From NCBI GenBank assembly GCA_030600585.1, contig JAUVLU010000006.1, forward strand, positions 1-64,000: 64,000 bases of DNA, in the 5' to 3' direction. This DNA comes from Candidatus Cloacimonadota bacterium. GTDB taxonomy: Bacteria; Cloacimonadota; Cloacimonadia; Cloacimonadales; TCS61. Position numbers and translations under genes: made by a program. This document shows, in pieces, positions 15,895 through 23,166 of this stretch. The notes beneath the pieces are model-generated. The model ran no database searches and was not told the DNA's origin. It saw only the letters and a list, made by a program, of their open reading frames with translations. Positions within the stretch are counted from its first letter, which is position 1. Each line of letters opens with the position of its first letter.

Positions 15895-16983
15895 TTAATT
15901 GCATCTGTTTTTGTAAAACGAAAAAATCTCTTGTTTATCATTTTCGTCATCTTCCCACACAAGATTAGAAACACTCAAACCCAAAAGCCGGATTTTACAA
16001 TTCGGTCCCAAAGTTTCCAGAAGCATTTTTTTTGCTAAATGAATAATTACTTTCTCATCATCAAAATCAATGTCTATAGTTTTGCTTCTACTCACAACGT
16101 CAAAATTTGCATACTTGATTTTCAGTGTCAAAGTTTTTGCTTTAAATTTTCTATCTTGCATCTGTTTACTTATCTTTTCGCTGAACTTAGTAAGGACTTC
16201 CACCATTTTATTCACATCGCTAATATCTTTGGCAAAGGTTCGTTCATGTCCCAAAGATTTTCTAATTCTCTCGGTACTAACTTTCCTGTCATCGATCCCG
16301 CGCACGATGTTATAATAATAACTTCCAACTTTTCCAAAATGCTTCATCAATTCTTGCAATGTTCGCTTTTTCAGATCTTTACCGGTGCGGATTCCAAGAT
16401 TGTGCATTTTCTTTTCACTGACCTTCCCAATTCCGTGAAATTTTCCAATTGGAAGTCCATCCAGCACTTGTCTTGCCTTCAAAGGAGTTACAACCATTAA
16501 ACCATCAGGTTTGTTCATATCAGAAGCTATCTTTGCCAGAAATTTATTGTAGGAAATTCCCGCCGAAGCTGTTAATCCGGTTTTATTAAATATCTTTCTT
16601 CTTATCTCGATCGCAATCTGAGTAGCAGATGCAATATCCTTTTTATTCTCGGTTACGTCGATATATGCTTCATCGATAGAGACCGGTTCTACAAGATCGG
16701 AATATTCATAAAATATTTCTATTATCTGTTTGGAAGCTTCGCGGTAGGCATCGAATCTGCCTTGCACGAATATTGCCTTCGGACATAGCTTATAAGCCAT
16801 GAAGCTGGGCATTGCAGAATGGATTCCGTATTTACGCGCTTCATAATTGCAGGTAGAAACAACTCCCCGACTATTCGGTTTTTCTCCAACGATGACCGGT
16901 TTACCTTTGTACTGGGGATTATCACGAATTTCCACAGCTGCGAAGAATGCGTCCATATCGACATGAATTATTTTTCTGATCAT
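15895..16983 (-). CDS. dinB: DNA polymerase IV (Y-family translesion polymerase)
   Basis: 362 residues, normal for DinB. The catalytic motif HVDMDAFFAAVE at residues 7-18, the YEARKYGIHSAMPS steric region, SIDEAYIDVT carrying the second acidic pair, and the helix-hairpin-helix FHGIGKVSEKKMHNLGI are intact, as is the little-finger region. It is the last gene of a umuD-umuC'-dinB operon: its ATG overlaps the stop of the truncated umuC remnant by four bases (ATGA). Expression is therefore probably linked to the promoter and palindromic operators upstream of umuD. Confidence 0.95.
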   Translation of the reverse strand: MIRKIIHVDMDAFFAAVEIRDNPQYKGKPVIVGEKPNSRGVVSTCNYEARKYGIHSAMPSFMAYKLCPKAIFVQGRFDAYREASKQIIEIFYEYSDLVEPVSIDEAYIDVTENKKDIASATQIAIEIRRKIFNKTGLTASAGISYNKFLAKIASDMNKPDGLMVVTPLKARQVLDGLPIGKFHGIGKVSEKKMHNLGIRTGKDLKKRTLQELMKHFGKVGSYYYNIVRGIDDRKVSTERIRKSLGHERTFAKDISDVNKMVEVLTKFSEKISKQMQDRKFKAKTLTLKIKYANFDVVSRSKTIDIDFDDEKVIIHLAKKMLLETLGPNCKIRLLGLSVSNLVWEDDENDKQEIFSFYKNRCN

Positions 16984-17189
16984 ATTGCCTTTACCACCGG
17001 AATATCATTCCAATTTGTAGTATAACTTGGAGTGAGCTTTTTTAGTTCGCTGGAAAGAGCTACGATAATGCCGTCATTATTGGACAATATCCCCACCGGC
17101 TTTTGAGCGATAGCAGGATTGAATACTTTCTCGCAGGAAGCGTAAAAGCTGTTGCAATCAACCAAAGCGAAGATGTCTTTTGCCATCAT
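16980..17189 (-). pseudogene. truncated umuC remnant (N-terminal ~50 residues)
   Basis: 69 codons starting MMAKDIFALVDCNSFYASCEK, followed by VFNPAIAQKPVGILSNNDG, which is the conserved start of the Pol V catalytic subunit UmuC, including the first catalytic Asp and the SFYASCE helix. Homology ends after about SSELKKL; the tail TPSYTTNWNDIPVVKAI is unrelated and the frame stops. A full UmuC is about 420 residues, so palm, fingers and little finger are missing. The reading frame is nevertheless kept open and couples umuD to dinB through overlaps at both ends. It could persist as a translational coupling leader. It is not a functional polymerase. Confidence 0.8.
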
Positions 17190-17651
17190 TCACCTCATCT
17201 TATGAATGGAATAGATGACAATTCCCCAAATATGAAAATTTATATCACGAGTAATTTCGAGCGGCTCAAATTCGGAATTTTCCGGTACAAGAAACCATTT
17301 CTCACTTTTTCTATAAAGTCGTTTTACCGTAAGTTCACCATCAACTATAGCGATCACCACTTTTTTGTGAGTCGGTTCTACAGCTCTATCGACAATGAGA
17401 ATGTCACCCGGATAAATTCCTGCATCTACCATGAAATATCCATCAACTTTTACAAAATAGGTTGCCGAAGGATGAGAAATAAGATGCTGGTTGAGATCGA
17501 GACTTTCTTCAATGTAATCCTGTGCAGGAGAAGGAAAGCCGGCAGATATTTCAGTTCCAAGAAGAGGCCGTGGCAGGAGTGTAGAAATTTTACAATGAAA
17601 AATATTTGTAATAGTATCATGTACTCTGTGTTTTGATATGTTATCTTTCAT
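17190..17651 (-). CDS. umuD: UmuD/LexA-like S24 peptidase-fold protein lacking the catalytic serine
   Basis: 153 residues aligning with UmuD over most of its length: the cleavage-site region EISAGFPSPAQDY (A37-G38), the core TYFVKVDGYFMVDAGIYPGDILIVDR, and VDGELTVKRL with the catalytic lysine at ~110. The usual SGDSM serine motif reads DGYFM here, so the nucleophile position is Phe73 and self-cleavage by the standard Ser-Lys dyad should be impossible. Family role: cleaved UmuD' pairs with UmuC in mutagenic repair. Here UmuC is truncated as well, so the protein may be a remnant or act only as a regulator. It starts one base upstream of umuC' (abutting). GAGGG lies before the ATG. Confidence 0.85.
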   Translation of the reverse strand: MKDNISKHRVHDTITNIFHCKISTLLPRPLLGTEISAGFPSPAQDYIEESLDLNQHLISHPSATYFVKVDGYFMVDAGIYPGDILIVDRAVEPTHKKVVIAIVDGELTVKRLYRKSEKWFLVPENSEFEPLEITRDINFHIWGIVIYSIHKMR

Positions 17652-17670
17652 AATTACCCTCTTATTTCCA

Positions 17671-17736
17671 TATCTTACAAAGATAAAATTAACGATATAG
17701 TTAAAGTGTCAATAAAAATATTATCTTAAAAGATAA
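17671..17736 (-). promoter_or_regulatory. umuD promoter bracketed by two palindromic operators
   Basis: Plus-strand TATCTTACAAAGATA (17671-17685) and TTATCTTAAAAGATAA (17721-17736) are two copies of a TATCTT-N2/3-AAGATA palindrome. Between them the minus strand has TTGACA (17707-17712) with a 17-base spacer to ATTTTA, which abuts or overlaps the downstream palindrome. This layout, one operator at the -10 and one just upstream of the -35, suggests repression of the mutagenesis operon by a dimeric regulator, probably the local LexA-type SOS repressor. The regulator itself is not visible here. Confidence 0.6.
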
Positions 17737-17772
17737 ACTCAAGAAGGTGACATTAAAAGCATTTAGTTATAT

Positions 17773-17826
17773 ATAATAGTTAATCTAAGTAAAATTCTTG
17801 ACATTGTAAAATAAGAATTTAAATTG
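17773..17826 (+). promoter_or_regulatory. promoter of 82-residue membrane protein gene (repeat copy 1)
   Basis: TTGACA (17798-17803), a 17-base spacer and AAATTG (17821-17826). The preceding ATAATAGTTAAT and AAGTAAAATTC are repeated almost exactly before the next gene (18217-18252), so the whole upstream element is duplicated. Confidence 0.55.
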
Positions 17827-17943
17827 AATCATAAAAAAAGGATGTTATTATTAATTTATTATTATGCTCAAGAAAACAGTCAGAAACGAAGTTAAACTGG
17901 AAAATTTTACTAACAGGGAAAATTAAAATAAAGGAGAAATTGT

Positions 17944-18192
17944 ATGGATAATCAAAGAAACTATGCTATTACAACTGGAGAGTGGATGGGAACTTTATTG
18001 GTTACAATGATACCGGTAATTGGTCTTATTATGCTGTTTGTTTGGGCATTTGATAGTAGCTCAAATCCAAGCAAAGCAAATTGGGCAAAAGCACAATTAA
18101 TTTGGAGTGCTATTTTTATTGGTATTTTCGTATTGATATCAGTTGTTTTTGGCGCTACAGTTTTTACTTCTCTATATGAGAATTTTCATTAA
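17944..18192 (+). CDS. small two-helix membrane protein
   Basis: 82 residues with hydrophobic segments at about 17-36 (LLVTMIPVIGLIMLFVWAF) and 51-72 (LIWSAIFIGIFVLISVVFGA), joined by a polar loop containing NPSKANWAKAQ. AAAGGAG precedes the ATG. No family was recognised with certainty. The shared upstream element suggests co-regulation with the downstream zinc-ribbon/TM2 protein, a kind of protein often seen with small membrane proteins of this type. Function unknown. Confidence 0.65.
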   Translation: MDNQRNYAITTGEWMGTLLVTMIPVIGLIMLFVWAFDSSSNPSKANWAKAQLIWSAIFIGIFVLISVVFGATVFTSLYENFH

Positions 18193-18216
18193 ATTGATTT
18201 GATAACATATTTATAA

Positions 18217-18270
18217 ATAATAGTTAACCCAAGTAAAATTCTTGACATTGTAGATTTGTAATCTAAATTA
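18217..18270 (+). promoter_or_regulatory. promoter of zinc-ribbon/TM2 gene (repeat copy 2)
   Basis: TTGACA (18242-18247), 17 bases, AAATTA (18265-18270). The upstream 25 bases, the -35 and the following TTGTA match the 17773 element with only two differences, while the spacer beyond them diverges. Confidence 0.55.
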
Positions 18271-18300
18271 TGTCTGAATAAAAAAAAGGAGGAAGAAGAT

Positions 18301-18741
18301 ATGTTTTGTAGAAATTGTGGGAAAGAAGTTCCTGAAAATGCGGAAGTTTGTGTAAATTGTGGTATGAAACCATTAATGGGAAAAAAGTTTTGTCAAAATT
18401 GTGGTGCAGAAACAAAAGAGAATCAAGAAGTGTGTACAAAATGTGGTGTGAAGTTGAAATCATCAATGGGAAAAGGAGCTAAAAGTAAGTTAGTTGCTGG
18501 TTTATTGGGAATATTTTTAGGAAATCTTGGTATTCATAAATTTTATTTAGGTTATACTATTCCGGGTCTTATTATGCTTTTGGTTACAGTTGTTTTAGGA
18601 ACTATAACTTTCTTGTTTCTACCATTTATAATACCTGGAATTATGGCTGTAATAGGTCTTATAGAAGGTATAATATATTTAACTAAGTCAGATGAAGAAT
18701 TTGATGAAATGTATGTGCAAAATATGAAGCAATGGTTTTAA
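18301..18741 (+). CDS. double zinc-ribbon TM2-domain membrane protein
   Basis: 146 residues. Two zinc ribbons (CRNCGKEVPENAEVCVNCG and CQNCGAETKENQEVCTKCG) are followed by a TM2 domain, with the GNLGIHKFYLGYTIPGLIMLL signature at ~75-97 and a second hydrophobic segment ending near residue 130. TM2-domain proteins are common, usually of unknown function. AGGAGGAAGA precedes the ATG. A strong intrinsic terminator follows directly, so this is a monocistronic unit. Confidence 0.85.
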   Translation: MFCRNCGKEVPENAEVCVNCGMKPLMGKKFCQNCGAETKENQEVCTKCGVKLKSSMGKGAKSKLVAGLLGIFLGNLGIHKFYLGYTIPGLIMLLVTVVLGTITFLFLPFIIPGIMAVIGLIEGIIYLTKSDEEFDEMYVQNMKQWF

Positions 18742-18762
18742 AATAATTTACGTTTATGAAAG

Positions 18763-18794
18763 AAAAAGCACCGCAAGTTAGCGGTGCTTTTTTT
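18763..18794 (+). terminator. intrinsic terminator of TM2 gene
   Basis: AAAGCACCGC-AAGTTA-GCGGTGCTTT followed by a run of T. Perfect ten-base stem, positioned 22 bases after the stop. Confidence 0.9.
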
Positions 18795-18810
18795 ATTTGC
18801 AATTGTGCCA

Positions 18811-18960
18811 ATGGAATATATCCTAATATTACAGGAAGAATTCTTCTTTTATGTGTGGGATGAGCATAAATCTGAAGTAAGATGGATGACATCATTTGAT
18901 ACTACCGAAAAAGATATTAAGAAATTTATCAATCGGGTAACAAATTTATTAAAGAAATAA
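18811..18960 (+). pseudogene. C-terminal fragment resembling threonine aldolase-type PLP enzyme
   Basis: An unlisted 49-codon frame: MEYILILQEEFFFYVWDEH, then SEVRWMTSFDTTEKDIKKF and INRVTNLLKK, stop. The VRWMTSFDTTEKDI segment looks like the extreme C-terminus of low-specificity threonine aldolases and related beta-eliminating lyases, where a small beta strand precedes a final helix. Upstream is only a terminator, so the catalytic domain is absent. It is probably a deletion remnant, but a small independent protein cannot be excluded. The call rests on a short stretch. Confidence 0.4.
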
Positions 18961-18973
18961 AATTATTCGTTTA

Positions 18974-20155
18974 TTATTCTTCCTCGAATAGTTTATCTAC
19001 TTCAGTATTTTTAAACCTGCTTTCTCTAATTTGTTCTTCAACTTCTGTAGCATTTAATTTTCTCTGTTCGATGTCATCTACGATCTCTACTTTTAAGATT
19101 ATAATCATTTCATTTGAGGATATGCTTTTACTGGTACGACCAAAAACATAACGAAGTCCGAAAACCCACCAAGGGAGATCTCTTAAAATTGGAATACCGG
19201 ATCTTTCAATTTTTGTATCGTTGTCATATAATCCCCCAATAACAGTTTCCTCACCATCATATAAAAGAACATCGGTAATTGATTTACTTTTATTGATAAT
19301 AGTAGTTAATGCTCCAGGAATAGCTGAACTTTTTTCTATTTCCAGCATTAAATGGATTGCCTGCTTATTGTTTTCAGTTAGTATCTTTGGAGTTACCGTA
19401 AGGATCATACCGGTCTCATAGAATTTATCAATAACATTACCAGCTTGATCAAAGGTTTTTATTGAGAAGTCCTGTCCAACTTGAACAAATCCTTTTTTTC
19501 CTGATATAACAGTAATGTTTGGTCTGGCAACTATTGCTCCTCTTTGGTAGGATTCTACAATTTTAAGAAGTGCATCGAGAGCAATAGTAACATTTCCAAT
19601 ATCAAAAATTTCGGGTATACTTTCACCAATACTGGCAGAAATAATATCATCTCCCATATCATCTGATCCTGTAAAATCGACATTTATCATACCATTTATA
19701 AGTGTTGACCAGTTAATACCTACTTCTTTAGAAAGTGATCTATCTGCTTTAAAGAATATGGCTGATATTTTTACTTGAGGTGAATTTGGTGTTAATACCA
19801 GTTCTTTCTTAACAGTCTCTTCCATTTTTTCAATTTCTACATCCTTAATAATATATGTACCGGGTTGTTCTTCAAGTATAAGATGATGATATCCAACTAT
19901 TAACATTAAAGCATCCTTCCAATGTAGTTGATTAACTGGAATGCCAACTGGTTGATTGAAGTTGCTTATATTCAAAATATTCTTTCCTGCAAAATCCAAA
20001 GAAAGATATTCGATAGCTTTAATTGCAGCTACGAAATTTGTTTCACGGGAGATTGTGATCAACTCTTTTTCTGGGATCTTATTGATATTCTGTTCCTGAC
20101 CAAATAAGGTAAGAACAAAACATAGGAGAATAAGAAGGCTAATTAATTTCTTCAT
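18974..20155 (-). CDS. pilQ: secretin-domain outer-membrane protein of type IV pilus system
   Basis: 393 residues. A signal peptide (LISLLILLCFVLTLFGQ) leads into an N-domain (~25-105, with VPVNQLHWKDALMLIV as in STN/N0 modules) and a secretin domain from ~120. The latter shows VKISAIFFKADRSLSKEVGINW, VARPNITVISGKKGFVQVGQ and the signature ERSGIPILRDLPWWVFGLRYVFG. It is short for PilQ because the AMIN and multiple N-domains are missing. It is the last gene of pilT-pilMN-pilOP-pilQ, with two-base gaps between genes. The expected role is the outer-membrane gate for the pilus. Confidence 0.85.
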   Translation of the reverse strand: MKKLISLLILLCFVLTLFGQEQNINKIPEKELITISRETNFVAAIKAIEYLSLDFAGKNILNISNFNQPVGIPVNQLHWKDALMLIVGYHHLILEEQPGTYIIKDVEIEKMEETVKKELVLTPNSPQVKISAIFFKADRSLSKEVGINWSTLINGMINVDFTGSDDMGDDIISASIGESIPEIFDIGNVTIALDALLKIVESYQRGAIVARPNITVISGKKGFVQVGQDFSIKTFDQAGNVIDKFYETGMILTVTPKILTENNKQAIHLMLEIEKSSAIPGALTTIINKSKSITDVLLYDGEETVIGGLYDNDTKIERSGIPILRDLPWWVFGLRYVFGRTSKSISSNEMIIILKVEIVDDIEQRKLNATEVEEQIRESRFKNTEVDKLFEEE

Positions 20156-20157
20156 TT

Positions 20158-21039
20158 TTATTCCTCTTTTAATACATTCAAATAAATCTTTTTATCTTTA
20201 GTTATACCGATTTCATTCAATTGGAATGCTGCATACTGCTCTTCCCAATTGATAGATTTGAGAGTTCCGTATGCTACTTTGTCACCCAATTCAAGTATAT
20301 GTATTCTGCCAATTCGGTCTTTCATGAATACTTTATCAGGTGTTAATCCAATTATAACGGAAGAATTAATATCTAAGAATTCTTTTTCCTTTTCATCAGG
20401 CATAGGTGCATGAATTCTAGAATAGAAAGGATCATATTCTATATTTTTATATTTCAATTTTCTAAATGGAATTTCACCAAATTCAGATGCGGATTCTTCA
20501 AAATACGCATTGAGAATGATCGTGAAATTAACATTCCCTGTTGAAATTGCATCTTTAATGTCTTCATCTATCTTTATTGATTCAATAATATAAAGCATAT
20601 ACTGACTTTCGATCTGATAAATAAAAGAATAAAAAGAACGTACAGGTGCATTTCCAGTAATTGTATATGTATAAAAATTGATATCCTCGATCCTGCTAAG
20701 TTGTTTATAGATAAAATCGAATTTAATATCCAAGCAAAAATTATCGCAAATATCCAGCAAATATTTATATGTTATTGTCGGATTGCTTTTCTGGGGAATA
20801 ATTTTGCTTTCTATTTTAACTCTTTTTTCAAGATCACTTAATGATTTAATAAAAAGGTCATGATCTTTCATATCAGGATTTGCTGTCTTTAGATCGTCTA
20901 ATTTTTTTTTATTACTCTCATAAGCAATTTTGATTTCTTTGACCTTTTTTACTGAAGAAGTATTTCCTATAAGAAATCCTAATATAACCAGAATTAGTAA
21001 AACTGAAAGAATAAATGTATTTCTTAAAGCATAATTCAT
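20158..21039 (-). CDS. PilO-PilP-like fused alignment-complex protein
   Basis: 293 residues. One transmembrane helix at 9-27 is followed by a charged coiled coil (~30-80), a ferredoxin-like region with FYTYTITGNAPVRSFYSFIYQIES as in PilO, and a C-terminal beta segment (VFMKDRIGRIHILELGDKVAYGTLKSINW) like the PilP beta domain that contacts the secretin. Separate pilO and pilP genes are absent. A fusion is inferred from order and architecture rather than from strong sequence identity. It lies between the PilMN-like gene and the secretin gene with two-base spacing. Confidence 0.65.
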   Translation of the reverse strand: MNYALRNTFILSVLLILVILGFLIGNTSSVKKVKEIKIAYESNKKKLDDLKTANPDMKDHDLFIKSLSDLEKRVKIESKIIPQKSNPTITYKYLLDICDNFCLDIKFDFIYKQLSRIEDINFYTYTITGNAPVRSFYSFIYQIESQYMLYIIESIKIDEDIKDAISTGNVNFTIILNAYFEESASEFGEIPFRKLKYKNIEYDPFYSRIHAPMPDEKEKEFLDINSSVIIGLTPDKVFMKDRIGRIHILELGDKVAYGTLKSINWEEQYAAFQLNEIGITKDKKIYLNVLKEE

Positions 21040-21041
21040 TT

Positions 21042-23156
21042 TTATCTACCTTTTATTTTATCTATCTTATAATGTGCTGCTTTTGATAGATCATTATCAG
21101 GATATTTTTCAATTAGTGTGTTCCAGTACTGTATTGCCGATTTCAGGTCATTTTCTTTTTCACTGCAATTACCCAGCATAATAAGTGCATCCGGTGATTT
21201 GCTGCCGTTTAGCTTATAAACCACTTCCAAAGTTTCTCTCGCTTCCTTATAACGGTTCATCAAGTATAAACATTCACCGATAAAATATTTTGCGCTATAT
21301 GCTGTTTTGTGCTGTGGATAATTTTGTACAAATTCACTGAATTGATTAAATGCATTATTAATATTTCCTGAAAAATATAATGAAAGTATTGAGTGATATT
21401 TTTCGTTTATTTTCTCAGATGTTTCCGTAATTATCTTTGTATCGGGCTTATCTTCAACTTTTTCTATAGTTGTCTCTTCGGTTTTTTCGTGTTGAATAGG
21501 TTCCTCCGATTTGGTTTTTTCTTCTTTAGTACTTTTCCATGATGTTGGATCGGGGTAGTTACAAGTGATATTAAAACTCCAGATTGTAAGTTCATGGCTA
21601 TCATCTTTTGATACATTTGTAATCCTACTTTCCGGAAAGAGTTTAGATAAAGCGATTACCGCACGCCTATTTGTTGTGTATCCTTCAATGGTGAACCCAT
21701 TATCATTACTTGTGATGTCACTGAGCCAGCTTAATCTGTTTTTAGCAAGGGATTTAGAAAATACATCAAGAATATGGTTCCATTGATTTTTATTCCCTGT
21801 GATCATGTCAACTTTAGATAGATTTTCTTGAAGTTTATTTAATTTTATTTTTATTTCATTGAGTCTTCTTATAAGTTCACGGTTCTTTGAAAGTTCCCTT
21901 TCTACTTTATAATTCTTTTTTCCATAATCTAAAATATCTTGTTTTAATTCCAGATTTTTAATAGTTCCGGTAAAAGCAAAATAGAAAATAGCAGCCAGAA
22001 CCAAAAAGCCATGCCATGCAATTTTAAAATATTTCTGATTCTCAATTACCTTATTTGGTAGTAGGTTTGTGGAACTGAAATTTTTATTCTTCGGCTCTAA
22101 AGTTTTCCAAGCTAATTCAATCGGGATAGCATATTTGGCAATTTTTTCAGATGTAAACTTGTCTTCCATTCCTTCTTGAATGGATAGATGCCTAAGGTCA
22201 ATCCTTGCTATATTATCTCCCTCTTGAGCAGCGGAACGGAAATATTCCAAATCTTCATCGGCAGTGTTATCACCAACTAATAGTATGTTTTTTGTAATTG
22301 GAATATCAGAAATATCTTGTTCAAGAAGTATTTTAGAATAGATGACTTCTCTCATAGATACTTCATCACTGTCAGGAGTAATAATAGGGAATGTTTTAAT
22401 CTGAATACCGTTTTTCAGTACGATACCGATCTTGTAATCAAAACCAATATATAAAATTAGAATGTATTCATCTTCAGAGAAGCTGTAGTTGTTATTAACC
22501 AGGTTTATCAAAGAAACTTCGTTTGTATCAATATAACTATAAAAGAATTTTTCTTTTGAAAGAACGAGGTTAACATCTCTTAATGCATGGAATAACCCAA
22601 ATTTCCCGCGATGCACAAAAGCAAATCCTGATTTATCAGGATTTAAAATATAGTCGAAAGAATAGCTTTTAGCCATAATTTCTTCTTTTGATAATAATTC
22701 ATTTAGAAGGCGTTTTTGAAGATTTTTTATTCCATATGAGGAATTAAATTGGAAATATGAGATTTGCTCATTATTTGCGTTGAAAGATATTTTTCCTCTT
22801 TCAAGTGGAAATTGTTGGAGGAAATTTTGTAGATCTCGCAAGCCGGGTAACATATCCTCTTTTGTAGAACCATCAAATTCTTCAGTACTTTCAAATTCTG
22901 ATATATCGGGCAATGAGAATGTCCCATCTTCAATTTCAGATAGTTCCGGAAGTTTTATTTCATCTTCTTGTTGTTCTAAAGGAAGTAAAGCATCCTTATT
23001 ATCTTCCACTTCGTGACGGAAGAGCGCAGAAGATAATATAGTTTCTTCCAGACTTTGAACTGATACAATACCATTACAAAGAGAAAGCTGTGCTATTTTT
23101 ACTTTCAGCCCGTCTTTATAAATCCCAAATGCAATTTTTTCTTTCTTTATAGCCAT
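21042..23156 (-). CDS. PilM-PilN-TPR fusion protein of type IV pilus assembly
   Basis: 704 residues in three parts. Residues 1-~350 look like the actin-like cytoplasmic PilM, starting IAFGIYKDGLKVKIAQLS. Then STNLLPNKV (the PilM-binding NLLP motif of PilN) precedes a transmembrane helix at ~375-395, a coiled coil and a PilN-like periplasmic domain (LSWLSDITSNDNGFTIEGY). After a Lys/Glu/Thr-rich linker, the last ~130 residues are tetratricopeptide repeats (SAKYFIGECLYLMNRYKEA, PDALIMLGNCSEKENDLK). PilM and PilN are normally separate proteins; the TPR tail would be periplasmic and could bind peptidoglycan or the secretin. Part boundaries are approximate. Confidence 0.75.
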   Translation of the reverse strand: MAIKKEKIAFGIYKDGLKVKIAQLSLCNGIVSVQSLEETILSSALFRHEVEDNKDALLPLEQQEDEIKLPELSEIEDGTFSLPDISEFESTEEFDGSTKEDMLPGLRDLQNFLQQFPLERGKISFNANNEQISYFQFNSSYGIKNLQKRLLNELLSKEEIMAKSYSFDYILNPDKSGFAFVHRGKFGLFHALRDVNLVLSKEKFFYSYIDTNEVSLINLVNNNYSFSEDEYILILYIGFDYKIGIVLKNGIQIKTFPIITPDSDEVSMREVIYSKILLEQDISDIPITKNILLVGDNTADEDLEYFRSAAQEGDNIARIDLRHLSIQEGMEDKFTSEKIAKYAIPIELAWKTLEPKNKNFSSTNLLPNKVIENQKYFKIAWHGFLVLAAIFYFAFTGTIKNLELKQDILDYGKKNYKVERELSKNRELIRRLNEIKIKLNKLQENLSKVDMITGNKNQWNHILDVFSKSLAKNRLSWLSDITSNDNGFTIEGYTTNRRAVIALSKLFPESRITNVSKDDSHELTIWSFNITCNYPDPTSWKSTKEEKTKSEEPIQHEKTEETTIEKVEDKPDTKIITETSEKINEKYHSILSLYFSGNINNAFNQFSEFVQNYPQHKTAYSAKYFIGECLYLMNRYKEARETLEVVYKLNGSKSPDALIMLGNCSEKENDLKSAIQYWNTLIEKYPDNDLSKAAHYKIDKIKGR

Positions 23157-23166
23157 TATTTATCTC

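Noticed and set aside
16722-16964. 80-codon minus-strand ORF inside dinB
   Set aside because: Out-of-frame overlap of an intact dinB.
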